Shown: in pieces, positions 10,500 to 20,665 of the stretch
How positions within the stretch are numbered: position 1 is the first letter of the stretch
Layout of the letters: the number at the start of each line of letters is the position of its first letter
Source: Kalmanozyma brasiliensis GHG001
Taxonomy: Eukaryota; Basidiomycota; Ustilaginomycetes; Ustilaginales
Direction of reading: 5' to 3'
Length of the DNA stretch: 64,000 bases
Assembly: GCF_000497045.1 (NCBI RefSeq)
Contig: NW_015961970.1
Span: 372,802-436,801, forward strand
The notes under the pieces: model-generated
Seen by the model: only the letters and a program-made list of their open reading frames with translations
Database searches by the model: none
Told to the model about the DNA's origin: nothing
Program-made: the position numbers and the translations under genes

Positions 10500-13169
10500 A
10501 TGTCGCGGAAGCCGTCGACGCTATATTCTGCGCTTGAAGCCCTTGCAGGACCATCAAGAGCTTCGGCCTCCACCTCGTCGAAGGTACATCTGCCGCGAAG
10601 ATCGGCGGTGACTGCGACGTCTAGCTCTGAGACAGCACTCACACAGCCATCGTCCAAAGCAACGCTCCAAGTTCTGCATAGTTTGAGGCCACCCGTGACT
10701 GGCTATCGCAACCGATCGACGCAAGCTTCGATTTCCATGGCTGCAAACAGCTATCTTGGAGTGCAGTCATACTTTTCAAGGCTTGCAGGGCCGGCGCTTG
10801 GGCAGCAGACTTCCTCAGATCTCAGATCTCGCTTTGGATCCTCAAATGCAAGTCGGTTCACATCACCGAGTGGCGGTAGCCCCTCCTCCAGCATCGCTCA
10901 GCACGCTCGTGCATTTCATGGCGCCGGTGCCGCGCGGGCCGACGAGAAAAGGCATTGGTCACCAGACGACGACAAGACGGACCCGAAGTCCACTACTTCC
11001 AGCACAGCTCAGAACGCCAAGAAGGATTCAGAGACCACCGTGACGTCTCAGCAACAGAAATCAGGCCACCGCACAACGGCACCCGACTCGTCCAGCACCG
11101 ACCTGACAACAGCAGAACGTGCCTACAACCACTTTGCCAACTACCCAGACTCGCTGCGGCGGCTAGCACTGCGCGCCGTTCCCACATCGTCCCAAAACAG
11201 CCAAATCCCACCGTCGACGGGCAACGAATCGCAGCCCCACGAGCAGCATCGACTACGTCCATCCAAAGAAGACCTTCTCCGAATCGCACAGGGCTTTTGG
11301 ACCCGGCTACGCATCCGCTTCAAGTGGTTCACCATCCGTGGTTTCCGCCGCTTCAACGCAGACGACATCAGCGCCTTCTTCACGCTAGGAGGCTTCACCA
11401 CCGCCGTCTTCGTCATCGTCGGTACCACCACCTTCTTCTCGCTTATTTTTGCCGCTCTCAACGCTCTCAATCTGCAAGAGTGGATCGCGCGCAAGATCGC
11501 CGACTACCTCACCGCCGAGACGGGTGTCACTGTTGTCTTCGAGAGCGCCATCGTTCCCAAATGGAAGGAGAGCAAGATCAGCTTCAAGAACGTGTTCATC
11601 TCGCGCCGAGCACACGGCGATGTCGACTCACTGCTCAAGGAGAGGCGGCAGAAAGCTCGCAATGGTGGCGGTGATCGTCCGAACACCACCAAGCGTCGCA
11701 CCGCCGTCACTGCGGGCGACGGGATGGCGTGGGAAGGCACGCACTACGAAGAGGTCGAAGAGGTGGCACCGCCCATGTCTGACGAGGCACGCGGAGAGGA
11801 CCTCGCAGAGGACGACAGCGTCAACACCAACTACACCATGTTTGACCTGCAGGTCGATTCGATCGATGTGACGCTTAGCCTGTCGCGGTGGTTCGATGGG
11901 AAAGGTCTGATCGAGGATGCGGTGATTCGCGGGGTGCGAGGCATCGTGGACCGACGCAATGTCTTCTGGGACCCTGCCAGGCCGTACGATCCCAAAGCGG
12001 CACGCCGTGAGCCCCGGCATGGCGATTTTGAACTCGAATGCCTCAACATCGAGGACTTCCTGGTGACGGTGTACCAGCCGAACGACTTCCGCCCGTTCAA
12101 TTTCAGCATCTTCAGCGCGCACATTCCGAAGCTACGGAAACAATGGCTGTTCTACGACCTGCTCAGCGCGGATAGCATCACGGGCCAGGTCGACGGGTGC
12201 CTGTTCAGCCTGCACAAGCCGCAGAACATCAGCCGAACGGTCGACCGGGATCGCGAGATGACCAACTCGAAGTGGAAGACCATGTCGCGCATGCGAGTGG
12301 ACGGTGTCAACTTTGACCACATCCAAAACCAGTCGGACTTGACAGGGCCGATCTCGTGGATCCTGTCGGGCAAATTTGACGTCGTTGCGGATATCAAGTT
12401 CCCGCGGGATCTGGATGACGAGGCGGACATCAATACGATCATCATCGAGGTGTTGGACAACCTCACGGCGGCGCTGTCGGGCGAAGGTCGGGGAGATCAC
12501 GGTGACGACCCCATCCCGGGACAGCACCGATTGAGCGGGCCTGCGATCGAGGCGCCCGTCTCTGCGGTGGGTCCCACCGCCGAGCGCGTGCGAAAGGAGA
12601 ACGAAGAAGCCCGACGACAGGGCTTATCCCCTCATCGAACAGCCGCACCAATCGCCGTGTCAACCGATCAGCATGCTCCACCTCTTGAAGAGGACAGCAC
12701 CAACGTCGACCCTCCCACCGCCCCGGCCAAATCCACCATCCCCCCACCCACCGTCGTGATCGATATGGACGTGCGCTTCAAAGACATCAAAGCAGCCGTC
12801 CCCCTCTTCACGCACGACATCACCTACACGACCAACGCGTTCGTCCGCCCCATCGTGGCGTTTATGAACGCCAACCGAACACTCATCCCGATCCGCTGTC
12901 GAATCGTCATGGACCTCTCGGAGTTCGATGGGTCCCTCGATCTTGCTCAGACGGGCCTGCTGCCGGTCGTGTCAGAGAAGATCTACGAGGCGCTAGCGAA
13001 CCACGTCGCGAGCCAGAATGCCAGTCGGGAGCGGTTGAAGAATGTGAGTCTCTGGAGTTTGCAGATGGGCGCGAATGCCGCGTTGAAGGGGGTTATTGTG
13101 GTAAGGGATATTATGCAGAGGACGACGGGGACGGCCAAGAGTGCGGGGGGGAGCGCGAATGCCGGTTAG
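10500..13169 (+). CDS. MDM31: Mitochondrial inner-membrane protein MDM31 (Mdm31/Mdm32 family)
   Basis: 889 residues, single exon. The first ~240 residues are Ser/Arg-rich and fit a mitochondrial presequence plus a disordered matrix segment. A basic segment (RIRFKWFTIRGFRRFNADDISAFF) leads into a hydrophobic span at about 292-322. Then come Mdm31/32 family blocks: WIARKIADYLTAETGVTVVFESAIVPKWK, a strand with DSIDVTLSLSRWFDGKGLIEDA, and GIVDRRNVFWDP with ECLNIEDFLVTVYQPNDFRPFNFSIF. The family acts in the inner membrane in mitochondrial morphology, nucleoid stability and phospholipid homeostasis. Charged, Pro-rich inserts (about 385-440 and 660-755) are longer than in yeast. The start is the first ATG, consistent with a presequence. 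Confidence 0.88.
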   Translation: MSRKPSTLYSALEALAGPSRASASTSSKVHLPRRSAVTATSSSETALTQPSSKATLQVLHSLRPPVTGYRNRSTQASISMAANSYLGVQSYFSRLAGPALGQQTSSDLRSRFGSSNASRFTSPSGGSPSSSIAQHARAFHGAGAARADEKRHWSPDDDKTDPKSTTSSTAQNAKKDSETTVTSQQQKSGHRTTAPDSSSTDLTTAERAYNHFANYPDSLRRLALRAVPTSSQNSQIPPSTGNESQPHEQHRLRPSKEDLLRIAQGFWTRLRIRFKWFTIRGFRRFNADDISAFFTLGGFTTAVFVIVGTTTFFSLIFAALNALNLQEWIARKIADYLTAETGVTVVFESAIVPKWKESKISFKNVFISRRAHGDVDSLLKERRQKARNGGGDRPNTTKRRTAVTAGDGMAWEGTHYEEVEEVAPPMSDEARGEDLAEDDSVNTNYTMFDLQVDSIDVTLSLSRWFDGKGLIEDAVIRGVRGIVDRRNVFWDPARPYDPKAARREPRHGDFELECLNIEDFLVTVYQPNDFRPFNFSIFSAHIPKLRKQWLFYDLLSADSITGQVDGCLFSLHKPQNISRTVDRDREMTNSKWKTMSRMRVDGVNFDHIQNQSDLTGPISWILSGKFDVVADIKFPRDLDDEADINTIIIEVLDNLTAALSGEGRGDHGDDPIPGQHRLSGPAIEAPVSAVGPTAERVRKENEEARRQGLSPHRTAAPIAVSTDQHAPPLEEDSTNVDPPTAPAKSTIPPPTVVIDMDVRFKDIKAAVPLFTHDITYTTNAFVRPIVAFMNANRTLIPIRCRIVMDLSEFDGSLDLAQTGLLPVVSEKIYEALANHVASQNASRERLKNVSLWSLQMGANAALKGVIVVRDIMQRTTGTAKSAGGSANAG

Positions 13170-13537
13170 GAAGGGCGTTGACGGTCAGATGCGTGGAACC
13201 ATTGCAATGGAAGACGTGGGTTGGAACAGCACGCATTGCTTGTGTCATTGGAAGGGGTCGTCTGAGGTTATGGGTGTGAGAGTGTGTGTGCTTTGTGGTT
13301 CTGAAGCACGTGAGATGGTGAGGAGGATGTTCGGCAACTTGAACGGCGTTACGGATTAGATTGCCGACGGGTCTCTGGAAACGGAAGAAAGCTCTCCGAT
13401 ATCAGCACGGGCCCTTGCGCCTTCCTCTCCTTATTCATCCTCTTCGCTTCATCCCACCTTTCACTTTTGCTCGATCCATCGTTCGCCTCACGACCCTCAC
13501 CTTGGCCAATCTATCGATCTCGGAAACAGGCGCAACC
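13170..13537. other. Short intergenic region before the aminotransferase gene
   Basis: 368 bases. The second half is a pyrimidine-rich leader (cttcctctcc, ttcatcctcttcgc). No gene or repeat was seen. Confidence 0.5.
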
Positions 13538-14974
13538 ATGTCGACCCTCACCCCCTCGGACCTGACCGCGATCCGCGCCCAATTTCCGGCGCTGCAAAAC
13601 TCGCCGGACTACGTCTTCGCTGAAAACGCCGGTGGCTCTCAGGTCCTCTCTTCCGTCGCCCACTCCATCAGCAACTATTTGCTCAGCACAAACGTGCAAA
13701 TGGGTGCGTACCCGCTGGCGCAGGTTGCAGCGGCCAAAGTTGCACGGGGCACCTGCGCCGCCGCAGCGCTGCTGGGAGCGGAGAGCCCGGACAACGTCAT
13801 GATTGGTCAGAGTGCTACGTCGCTCGTTGCCTCCCTGGCGGGGATGTTGCAGCAAAAGGGCGTGTGGAGTGACGGGGAGATGGTGATCAGCGATGCGGAT
13901 CACGAGACGAATCGTGGAGCTTGGACCCGTCTCGCCAAGAACCTCGGATTGGTATTGCGCGATTGGCCGGTGACACCCCTTCCTTCGGCCGCGTCGCCAT
14001 TCGAAGTGACGCTCGATCCTGCGCTTCTCAAAGGGCTCTTGAGTCCAAAGACGAGGTTGGTAGCATTTACTGCTTGCAGCAACCTCCTCGGCGCATACAC
14101 GGACATCCCTGCGGCCGTGCAGGTGATCCGCTCCATCGCACCCGAAGCACTCATCGTCGTCGACTGCGTCGCATTCGCCCCGCACCGTCGACTCAATCCA
14201 ACCCACTGGGGGGTGGACATCGCCTTCTTCAGCCTCTACAAGACCTACGGCGCCCACGTCGGCGCTATGCACCTCTCCAACCGCGTCAAGACGCACTATG
14301 CCGCAAAGATGAACCATTTCTTCCTGCACGAGGGCAACGCCATGTACACGTGGCAGACGAGCAGTGTGCAGTACGAGCTGAATGCGAGTATTGCTGCTGT
14401 TGCGGACTATGTGGTTGCGGTGGGACGGGGGAGGGTGGGGAGGGGGGAGGAGGTGGATTGGACAGGTGTGTTCGAGCCGACTTCGGGGACGGGTATTTAC
14501 ACCAGTGGTGATTCGACACCCGCTCCTTTGGCACGGAGTGGTCTGGTGAAGTTGACGAGGGAGGAAGTCGATACAGCGCTGGACGCAGCGTTCGCCAAGA
14601 TCGCTGCTCACGAAGACACTCTACTCACCGCTCTCCTTCCCGCACTGCTGCGATTCACCGGCAGAGGGCTACGCATCGTCGGCCCGACCTCCCATTCCTC
14701 TGCCGACCGAGCTCCCACCGTGGCATTCGTCATCATCGACCCTACCACGGGCAACCACCGCGTCGGGACCAGTCAACAAATCCATCAAGCCCTAGTCAAG
14801 GACGGACAAATGGGCGCCCAACAGGGTCACATGTACGCGCACAAGCTTGTGTCCTCTCTGGGACTGGATCTGGGCGATGGAGTGGTGAGGGTGAGCTTTG
14901 TGCACTACAACACCGTGGAGGAGGTGGAGCGGGTGGTGGGGTTGGTGGAGAAGGTGCTAGAGCAGGTGCTGTAG
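13538..14974 (+). CDS. Class V aminotransferase, cysteine-desulfurase-like (VC1184 type)
   Basis: 478-residue PLP enzyme starting at the ATG at 13538 (MSTLTPSDLTAIRAQFPAL). An early FAENAGGSQV block, ISDADHETNRGAWTRLA, VDCVAFAPHRRLNPTHWGVDIAFFSLYKTYGAHVG and a C-terminal VRVSFVHYNTVEEVERVV are hallmarks of the cysteine-desulfurase-like subfamily. Lys235 in SLYKTYG is the expected Schiff-base lysine, and the Asp in VDCVAF should contact the pyridine nitrogen. True desulfurase activity is not established for this subfamily; the substrate is unknown. A G-rich stretch near 14420-14455 encodes a Gly/Arg-rich insert (GRGRVGRGEE). The in-frame extension upstream (13361-13537) is probably leader, because homology begins at the chosen ATG. 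Confidence 0.8.
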   Translation: MSTLTPSDLTAIRAQFPALQNSPDYVFAENAGGSQVLSSVAHSISNYLLSTNVQMGAYPLAQVAAAKVARGTCAAAALLGAESPDNVMIGQSATSLVASLAGMLQQKGVWSDGEMVISDADHETNRGAWTRLAKNLGLVLRDWPVTPLPSAASPFEVTLDPALLKGLLSPKTRLVAFTACSNLLGAYTDIPAAVQVIRSIAPEALIVVDCVAFAPHRRLNPTHWGVDIAFFSLYKTYGAHVGAMHLSNRVKTHYAAKMNHFFLHEGNAMYTWQTSSVQYELNASIAAVADYVVAVGRGRVGRGEEVDWTGVFEPTSGTGIYTSGDSTPAPLARSGLVKLTREEVDTALDAAFAKIAAHEDTLLTALLPALLRFTGRGLRIVGPTSHSSADRAPTVAFVIIDPTTGNHRVGTSQQIHQALVKDGQMGAQQGHMYAHKLVSSLGLDLGDGVVRVSFVHYNTVEEVERVVGLVEKVLEQVL

Positions 14975-15097
14975 GATGGAGCGTTATCAAATCGGTCGGT
15001 GCTGTACGCCCGGAGACACGGTGGGGAAGGCTGAAGCGGAAAGGTGAAGAGGCAATGCAAATGCAATTCGGTGCTGTCTATTGGTTCGTGTGTGTGA

Positions 15098-15712
15098 TTA
15101 AGCGGTGAATGAGCTTTCGGGAGGACACGTGTCCTTCGGATGCTTGTTCTCAAAGTGCTCCTTGAGGACTTTGTAGTTCTGCGCGAGCGGGATGGTTAAA
15201 CTGAGTCAGTACGATGGTGCTTGTCTTTCGAAGCGATGCTGGCGGTTGATCTTGTGCTCTCTGCCTGCATCGCAAGATTTGACCAGCGGTAGGAAGTGCG
15301 AGACGTCGAGCGAGGGGTGCATCTAGATTCGGCCTTTGAGCTCGTGCCTCGTCCCATGACGACACTCTGAACCCAGCCACAGCCGGTACAAAGCGGCCAA
15401 CGGTCTGCCCTTCCGCACCTTCCGATGCATCTGCGCTCCTCCGTTCCTATCCGTCGACGTCGCGCCTTCCCCATTGAGGACTGCAAGCTCGCTACTTACG
15501 GGGTTTTGACCCTTGCAAACGGGACAAGTGAACTTCAACCCTTTGGTTCTTGCCTCGCCCAATTGGGACTTGCCGCCTTTGGCAGCGTCAGCTTTCTTCT
15601 TGGCCGCTTCTTGCGCTTGTTGTTTGGCGTGGCCGCGCACCTGTCATCCCATTGTCCACAGTATCAGCGAGCGAGATCTTAAGCGTTTCGGATTGTGTGA
15701 GGAGCATACCAT
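15098..15712 (-). CDS. Small ZNF706/At2g23090-like single zinc-finger protein, three exons
   Basis: Reconstructed from three exons: 15712-15710 (just the ATG), 15640-15500 and 15178-15098. Introns are 15709-15641 (GTATGC...ACAG, 69 nt) and 15499-15179 (GTAAGT...GCAG, 321 nt). The 74-residue product begins MVRGHAKQQAQEAAKKKAD, a basic Ala/Lys-rich helix like the 4F5/SERF segment of this family. It has one C2H2 finger across the second junction, FTCPVCKGQNP joined to NYKVLKEHFENKHPKD. Length, the one-codon first exon and the Lys-His-Pro ending fit small eukaryotic ZNF706-like proteins, linked elsewhere to translation and stress-granule control. The role here is unproven. Codon phases match at both joins, which supports the model. 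Confidence 0.85.
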
Positions 15713-16084
15713 GTCGAATCTGGCTCTTCGGAGAGCAAGCGAGCGCACAAAGGTAGAAAGGATGATGAAGAGCAAGAAGAAAGGATGAAGACCAGATGGA
15801 AAAAGGTCCGTGCAAATGTCGTCCGACACACACAGATCCTTCCCCTGTTTGAACCCTTGATCTCCACCACTCTCACAAAATCACATCCTCCCCCTCACCA
15901 TCCCTCTCAACACATCACAAACCTCAAGTCTCGAATGCAAAACACGGTCTGGAAAAGAGGGACATTCCTCGCATTGACAGACGATCGACATACGAGTACG
16001 AAAAACGGATTCAGATCGAGAGAGAGGGGAACCGTTACAAGAACAAGAGGTGTTACACTTGGGGTTTTCATCCGGAACTACGAA
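15713..16084. other. Intergenic region upstream of the small zinc-finger gene
   Basis: 372 bases that serve as promoter of the ZNF706-like gene and 3' region of the NRG1-like gene, both on the minus strand. No further gene is visible. Confidence 0.5.
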
Positions 16085-18142
16085 CTACCACCTCCTAGCA
16101 GCAGGCGTGTTGAGCGGAGGCAAAGTCGCCTTGCTATCCGGTGCGAGACCGGATCGCAGACTGCTCGACATGGTCTTCCTGTCGAGGTCCATCACGTCTT
16201 CGCCACCGCTGCTGCTGCGTGCGGACGAGATGGGGGGCAGCGACGAAGAGGCGTAGTTGGTCGAGCGGTCCGAGCTGTACGGATGCTGGTAGCCGGCCGA
16301 CGAGGCGGGGGCACCGTTGAGTCGACCTCGCGTCGAGAGAGCGGCGGGACTGGAGGAGGCAGCGGCCGCACTGAGCTTGTCCAGCGCCGAAGTGCCTTCG
16401 GGGACAGAGTAGGCGCTTGAGGTGGGGCTCGACTTGGGGCTCTGCGATGAGCGAGCCGAGGGGACAACGGAAACGGGGGCAGAAGCGGCGTGAGCACCAC
16501 TCAGAGGCAGACGCGTAGCTGGACCGGGCGGGGGCAGCGTGGCGACGCTGGGAGGCACGCGGTCACGCTGGCTGCTGCTCGTGGAGGCGCTGCGGCGGTG
16601 GTAGTCGAGACTGGGATCGAGGCCAGCCAGCTCGGGATCCAGCGAGGCGGATCCGAGGCGCGACGAAGGGTCGTAGACGTTGGCGCGGTGCGGCGAGACC
16701 GACACGGTCGAGCGCGGGTAGCCGGGAGCGAAGCGAGGGTCGATGTAGGGCACCTGGCTCTGGGACCATGCAGCTGGAGGAACAACTCCACCAGCGTACA
16801 TGCCGCCGTTGCCGTTGGCATAGGGTGCGGGCGGGGCAGGGTCACGGTAGCGAGGGTCATAATTGACGACGCCGGCACCGCTAGCCTGAGACAGAGACAG
16901 ACGACCTTGCTTGGCCATCTGCGTGGACCAGTAGTCTGCGGGAGCCTCGTATTGGCCCATCTCCAGTCCGACACCGGGCAAGCTGGATTCGCGCTTCATG
17001 TGAGCGTCATCGATCGAGGAAGGCGACGCGCTGCCTTCGTCATCGAGGCCACCACGCAGCGAGTCGCGCTGGCCGCGGGGCATGCCGACCATCCTCTCGA
17101 TGGTCTCGCCCTTCTTGCGACCGTGCTGGTCCTTGACGTCATGCACCACAGCAATGGCGGTGCCATCCTCGAGGGCTCGACGGCCGAGTTCAGCCTTGGC
17201 CTCAGCCTCGGCATCGGCGGCGTCGAGGTCGAGGTGGTCGAGCTCGAGCTGAGCGGCAGCATCGCGAGCCTGGGCAGACTGGGAAGCACGGCCCTTGGGG
17301 TGGAGGATGTGCGTGCGGTAGTGCTGCAGGCTGTTGTCCTGTCGAGAAAAACGAGCCTTGCAGCCTGGGAAGGTGCATCGGTAGGGCTTCTGGCCCGTGT
17401 GGATGCGGTTGTGACGAGCAGCGTGGCCGCTGGTCGAGAAGGTCTTGTCGCAGCCAGGGTGCTGGCAAGGGTAGCGCTTCTTGCCGCCCACGGTGATGGC
17501 ACCGGAGCCGTTGTCCTTGACGTTTCGCTTGGCCATGTTGGCGTCGCCGTAAGGCATGCTACGATCGTAAGGGTACGTGCTGTCGGAGCTGCTGCTGCTG
17601 GAGCGACGGCTGTAGTCGTTGGGGTCGAGACTAGCACCTGAACGGTCCCACTGACCTGGTGGGAAGAAACCTGTAGCTGAGGGAGGCAGGTGCTCTGCAC
17701 TTCGCATTCCAATGGGGGAAGGCGAAGAAGCAATGCGGTTGCCGCCGAGCACCTTGTGTCCCTGCAAACCTCGATGGGGTGGCGGGGCGAATTCACCGGG
17801 CACTTCGATGCGCGGCAGTCGGATGGGTTCGGCGTAGGCTCTGTGTTTGGACGATCGGTTGTCGTATGAGTAGTCTACCGAGGTAGGCGGTGAAGTCGAG
17901 GCAGTGGAACGGTCGCCACTGCGGAGAAGAGATTCTGTCGATGATGAGGTGGAAGAATCAAAGGCAGAATGGGACATGCTTGTCGGGGAGTGATGATATC
18001 GGTGGGGTTGTTGATGGTGATGAGGATGGTAGTGGTACTGTGGATCCGAGAATGCAGAAGATTGCTCGGATTTGTACGGCGGTGGAGCACGGTCGTTGAG
18101 CAAAGAAACGACGCCTCCGGCAGATGGTAGGGAAAATGGCAT
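16085..18142 (-). CDS. NRG1: NRG1-like C2H2 zinc-finger transcription factor
   Basis: 685 residues starting at the ATG at 18142 (MPFSLPSAGGVVSLLNDRAPPPYKSE). Two C2H2 fingers lie at about residues 218-275: YPCQHPGCDKTFSTSGHAARHNRIHTG, then YRCTFPGCKARFSRQDNSLQHYRTH. The TSGH.ARHNRIHTG and FSRQDN.LQHYRTH helices closely resemble yeast Nrg1/Nrg2 repressors, which recruit Tup1-Ssn6 and control glucose-repressed, alkaline-pH and filamentation genes. Outside the fingers the protein is Ser/Pro/Tyr-rich and disordered, with an acidic, Ala-rich stretch after the fingers (LELDHLDLDAADAEAEAKAE). The exact orthologue is inferred from the finger helices alone. The upstream region is unusually long, as is common for developmental regulators. 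Confidence 0.75.
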   Translation of the reverse strand: MPFSLPSAGGVVSLLNDRAPPPYKSEQSSAFSDPQYHYHPHHHQQPHRYHHSPTSMSHSAFDSSTSSSTESLLRSGDRSTASTSPPTSVDYSYDNRSSKHRAYAEPIRLPRIEVPGEFAPPPHRGLQGHKVLGGNRIASSPSPIGMRSAEHLPPSATGFFPPGQWDRSGASLDPNDYSRRSSSSSSDSTYPYDRSMPYGDANMAKRNVKDNGSGAITVGGKKRYPCQHPGCDKTFSTSGHAARHNRIHTGQKPYRCTFPGCKARFSRQDNSLQHYRTHILHPKGRASQSAQARDAAAQLELDHLDLDAADAEAEAKAELGRRALEDGTAIAVVHDVKDQHGRKKGETIERMVGMPRGQRDSLRGGLDDEGSASPSSIDDAHMKRESSLPGVGLEMGQYEAPADYWSTQMAKQGRLSLSQASGAGVVNYDPRYRDPAPPAPYANGNGGMYAGGVVPPAAWSQSQVPYIDPRFAPGYPRSTVSVSPHRANVYDPSSRLGSASLDPELAGLDPSLDYHRRSASTSSSQRDRVPPSVATLPPPGPATRLPLSGAHAASAPVSVVPSARSSQSPKSSPTSSAYSVPEGTSALDKLSAAAASSSPAALSTRGRLNGAPASSAGYQHPYSSDRSTNYASSSLPPISSARSSSGGEDVMDLDRKTMSSSLRSGLAPDSKATLPPLNTPAARRW

Positions 18143-19826
18143 GAAGAAGCGATGAGACGCGTGAAGATGGAAAGAGGTCGGGTAGAAGGTGTACTGTCGA
18201 TTGCGACAGCTGACAAGATCGTCCGGTTGGAGGAGCGATCTTTGGCGATGAGCAGGAGGGGTTGTCTACGTAGGCGCTGATGCAGAGTAGGCAAGTCGGA
18301 TCGAGATGGACGTGCTGATGATTGCAGACTAGGTCGAGGTCGATGGTGTTGTCGTTTGGTGGATGTCTAGAGGTCTAGATGGGCGTTTGTTGAGGCTTGG
18401 TTTGCTGGTAGCAGTCGATACGTGTGTTGTCGTCGTTGTTATCTGAGCTGAAGATGATGATGGCGAAGAAGGAAAGGGGAGCGGCCAAGACGAAAATGTC
18501 GGGGCCTAGCCAGCAGCAGAGGAGGATCGAGTGTGGAGCAGACTACGAGAGCAGAGAGACACGGAAGACAGGGCGACGACGTGCTAAAGGCGATCAACGT
18601 CACGCACGAGGATGGAGAGCAAAACCTGGGTGCGGACGAGCGGTGTGTTTGCTATAATTAAAGCTAAGCTGCGAGGTGAGGTCGGAGGATGATGAGCGGC
18701 GAGGCGAGAAGCGTGGGAGGATGACGGCAGGTCGGTACCGCTGAGAGGAGGTTTGAGAGCAGGCCACGAGAGCGTGTCGAGGCACGGCGATTAGAACTGG
18801 GCGGGCCAAGGAGGAGGCGTGATGCACTGCCGGCGACTCTGATGAGGAGCGAGACGAGAGCTTTTGGTTCGAAGGCCGTAGGCTGAGAGATCGAGAAGCG
18901 AGAGAGGGTGATGGGCGCGATGATGTCGAGAGCGAGGACGATGGAAGGGGTGAGGTCACACGCTTGGGTCTTTGTCGATAAGGAGGGAAGCCAATTAAGC
19001 TATGGCTCGGCGAAACAAGGCGCTGGGTCCTGGATGAATGAGTGGTCGATCGCAAGAGAGAGGGCGATCAGGGAGAGGTCGAGTGAAGAACGGTGGTGGA
19101 CCCGATACGATGACGAAAGAGACAGTCGACCAAGGATTGGGTTGGCAGGCTCTGAGAGAGACAATGAAAAGAGGATCACAGGGTCTAGCGTGGCTGGAGA
19201 GAAAGGGTCTCGTCTCTCTCTCTAGTTCAGCCACGACCTTTGCGAAGGCAAAGCGGAAGGGGAACGAGCGAGGGAGAGCAGTGTAGGCCTGGAGGACCGG
19301 CTCGATGACGATGGAAAGGCAGAAGGGATGCCAGCCGTGTGCAGTAGAAGAGAAGAGGAAGAAAGGAAGGAGAGGGCGGATGACGCCTGGGGGGTAGGCA
19401 TTCGAGAAGAAGAGGCCGTAGGGAGAGAAAGGGAGGAGGGAAAGAGCGAAGGGAAGGAAAATATGGGTGGGTTGGCAATTGGACCCTTGGGAAAAAGGCA
19501 GGGTCGTCGTGTGGGCGAAGGCCCAAGAGACGGAGGAGAATCTCGGACCCAGACAAGAAGGAGAGACAGGGGATGCCAGGCGAGGATGCCAGTCCGAACG
19601 GAAGCGATCGTTGATGATGATGCTGGAGGATGCTATGATGCGGTGCTTGAGGGCACGGACAGCGAGATCGAAACGAAAGAGTGGCAGGGCCAGCGCCGCA
19701 GCCGACGACGAAGAGAGGGATGAGAAGGCACCCTTGACGTTGAAGAAGATGACGATGATGATGATGATATCGCGCTGTGGTATGGCAGAGATCAAGAGAC
19801 TGCTTGACTGCCTTTTTGCGCAGAAA

Positions 19827-19863
19827 GTCAGGGTTCGAAATCGCGTTCAGGGTCAGGGTTCGA
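19827..19863. repeat. Duplicated 12-mer gtcagggttcga
   Basis: The 12-mer occurs at 19827-19838 and again at 19852-19863. The second copy overlaps a GGGTCA...TGACCC inverted repeat. It lies inside the long non-coding region; function unknown. Confidence 0.6.
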
Positions 19864-20648
19864 CCGTGACCCCTGCATCAATGCGCAGACCGAAAGAGGC
19901 GCTGCGTGGAACAATTCGAAACGCGACTCAAAGCGAGCGAGCCAAGAGAGGGAAAATCCCGGGTCGTCGCAGCAAGAAATTTAGCACGCGACAAGCACCG
20001 ATCTCGAGGGCTAACCAGCTCAGATGACAGCGCGATCGGACACCCTTCCCGAATGATCAAAAGTGGTTTGAATTCAAAATGAATTTGTTCGAGAAAGAGG
20101 CTCTGCAATTTTAAAGTCGCATCTGCAGGGTGAGCCTGTCGATGCGCTCCCTCTATTTCCTCCTGGTTCCGCTCTAAGCTGCATACAAAGGGGATTGCAG
20201 CCACACTCACTCAGCACAGTGCAGCGAACCAGATCGAAGAGCGTGGGTTGGCTTGGACATGGGAGCGCAAAACGAGTTGTGCCTTGGCAAGCTGTCAACC
20301 GTATATTTGGCAAAGTGTCAACACTCAGCCAGGGTCCGGTCGGCCGTGCAGTAGCGCTACGCCTCGCATCCTTCTAGCCTGCTTTGAGTTCTTCCATGCC
20401 TTTCTTTGTTGTTGTGAGTCTATCAAAGATCCATCAGATAGGCATACGAGCTACAGAAAGAGATGGCATTCTTTCAGGTGGGTAGAGAGCCTATGCGAGC
20501 GGAGAAGCTTGAGGCTTCATCTGACCGGGGAACAACCCAGCGCAAACGACAGGTAAATACGACCTGCAGGTTGAGTTCAATTCGTCGCCCAATCAGCGTT
20601 TGGCAAGAACAGCCGCTCGCTCACTCGCTTGGTGGCTTGTGGCTGGAG

Positions 20649-20665
20649 TGTGTGTGTGTGTGTGG
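20649..20665. repeat. GT dinucleotide microsatellite
   Basis: About eight uninterrupted GT units in non-coding DNA upstream of the NRG1-like gene. Probably a simple polymorphic repeat. Confidence 0.8.

Noticed and set aside
13511..14611. 366-codon antisense frame over the aminotransferase
   Set aside because: Low-complexity His/Arg/Pro-rich translation opposite a well-supported gene.
18995..19795. 266-codon minus frame upstream of the NRG1-like gene
   Set aside because: Product of pyrimidine-rich DNA (Phe/Ser/Leu/Pro). No domain; better explained as leader.
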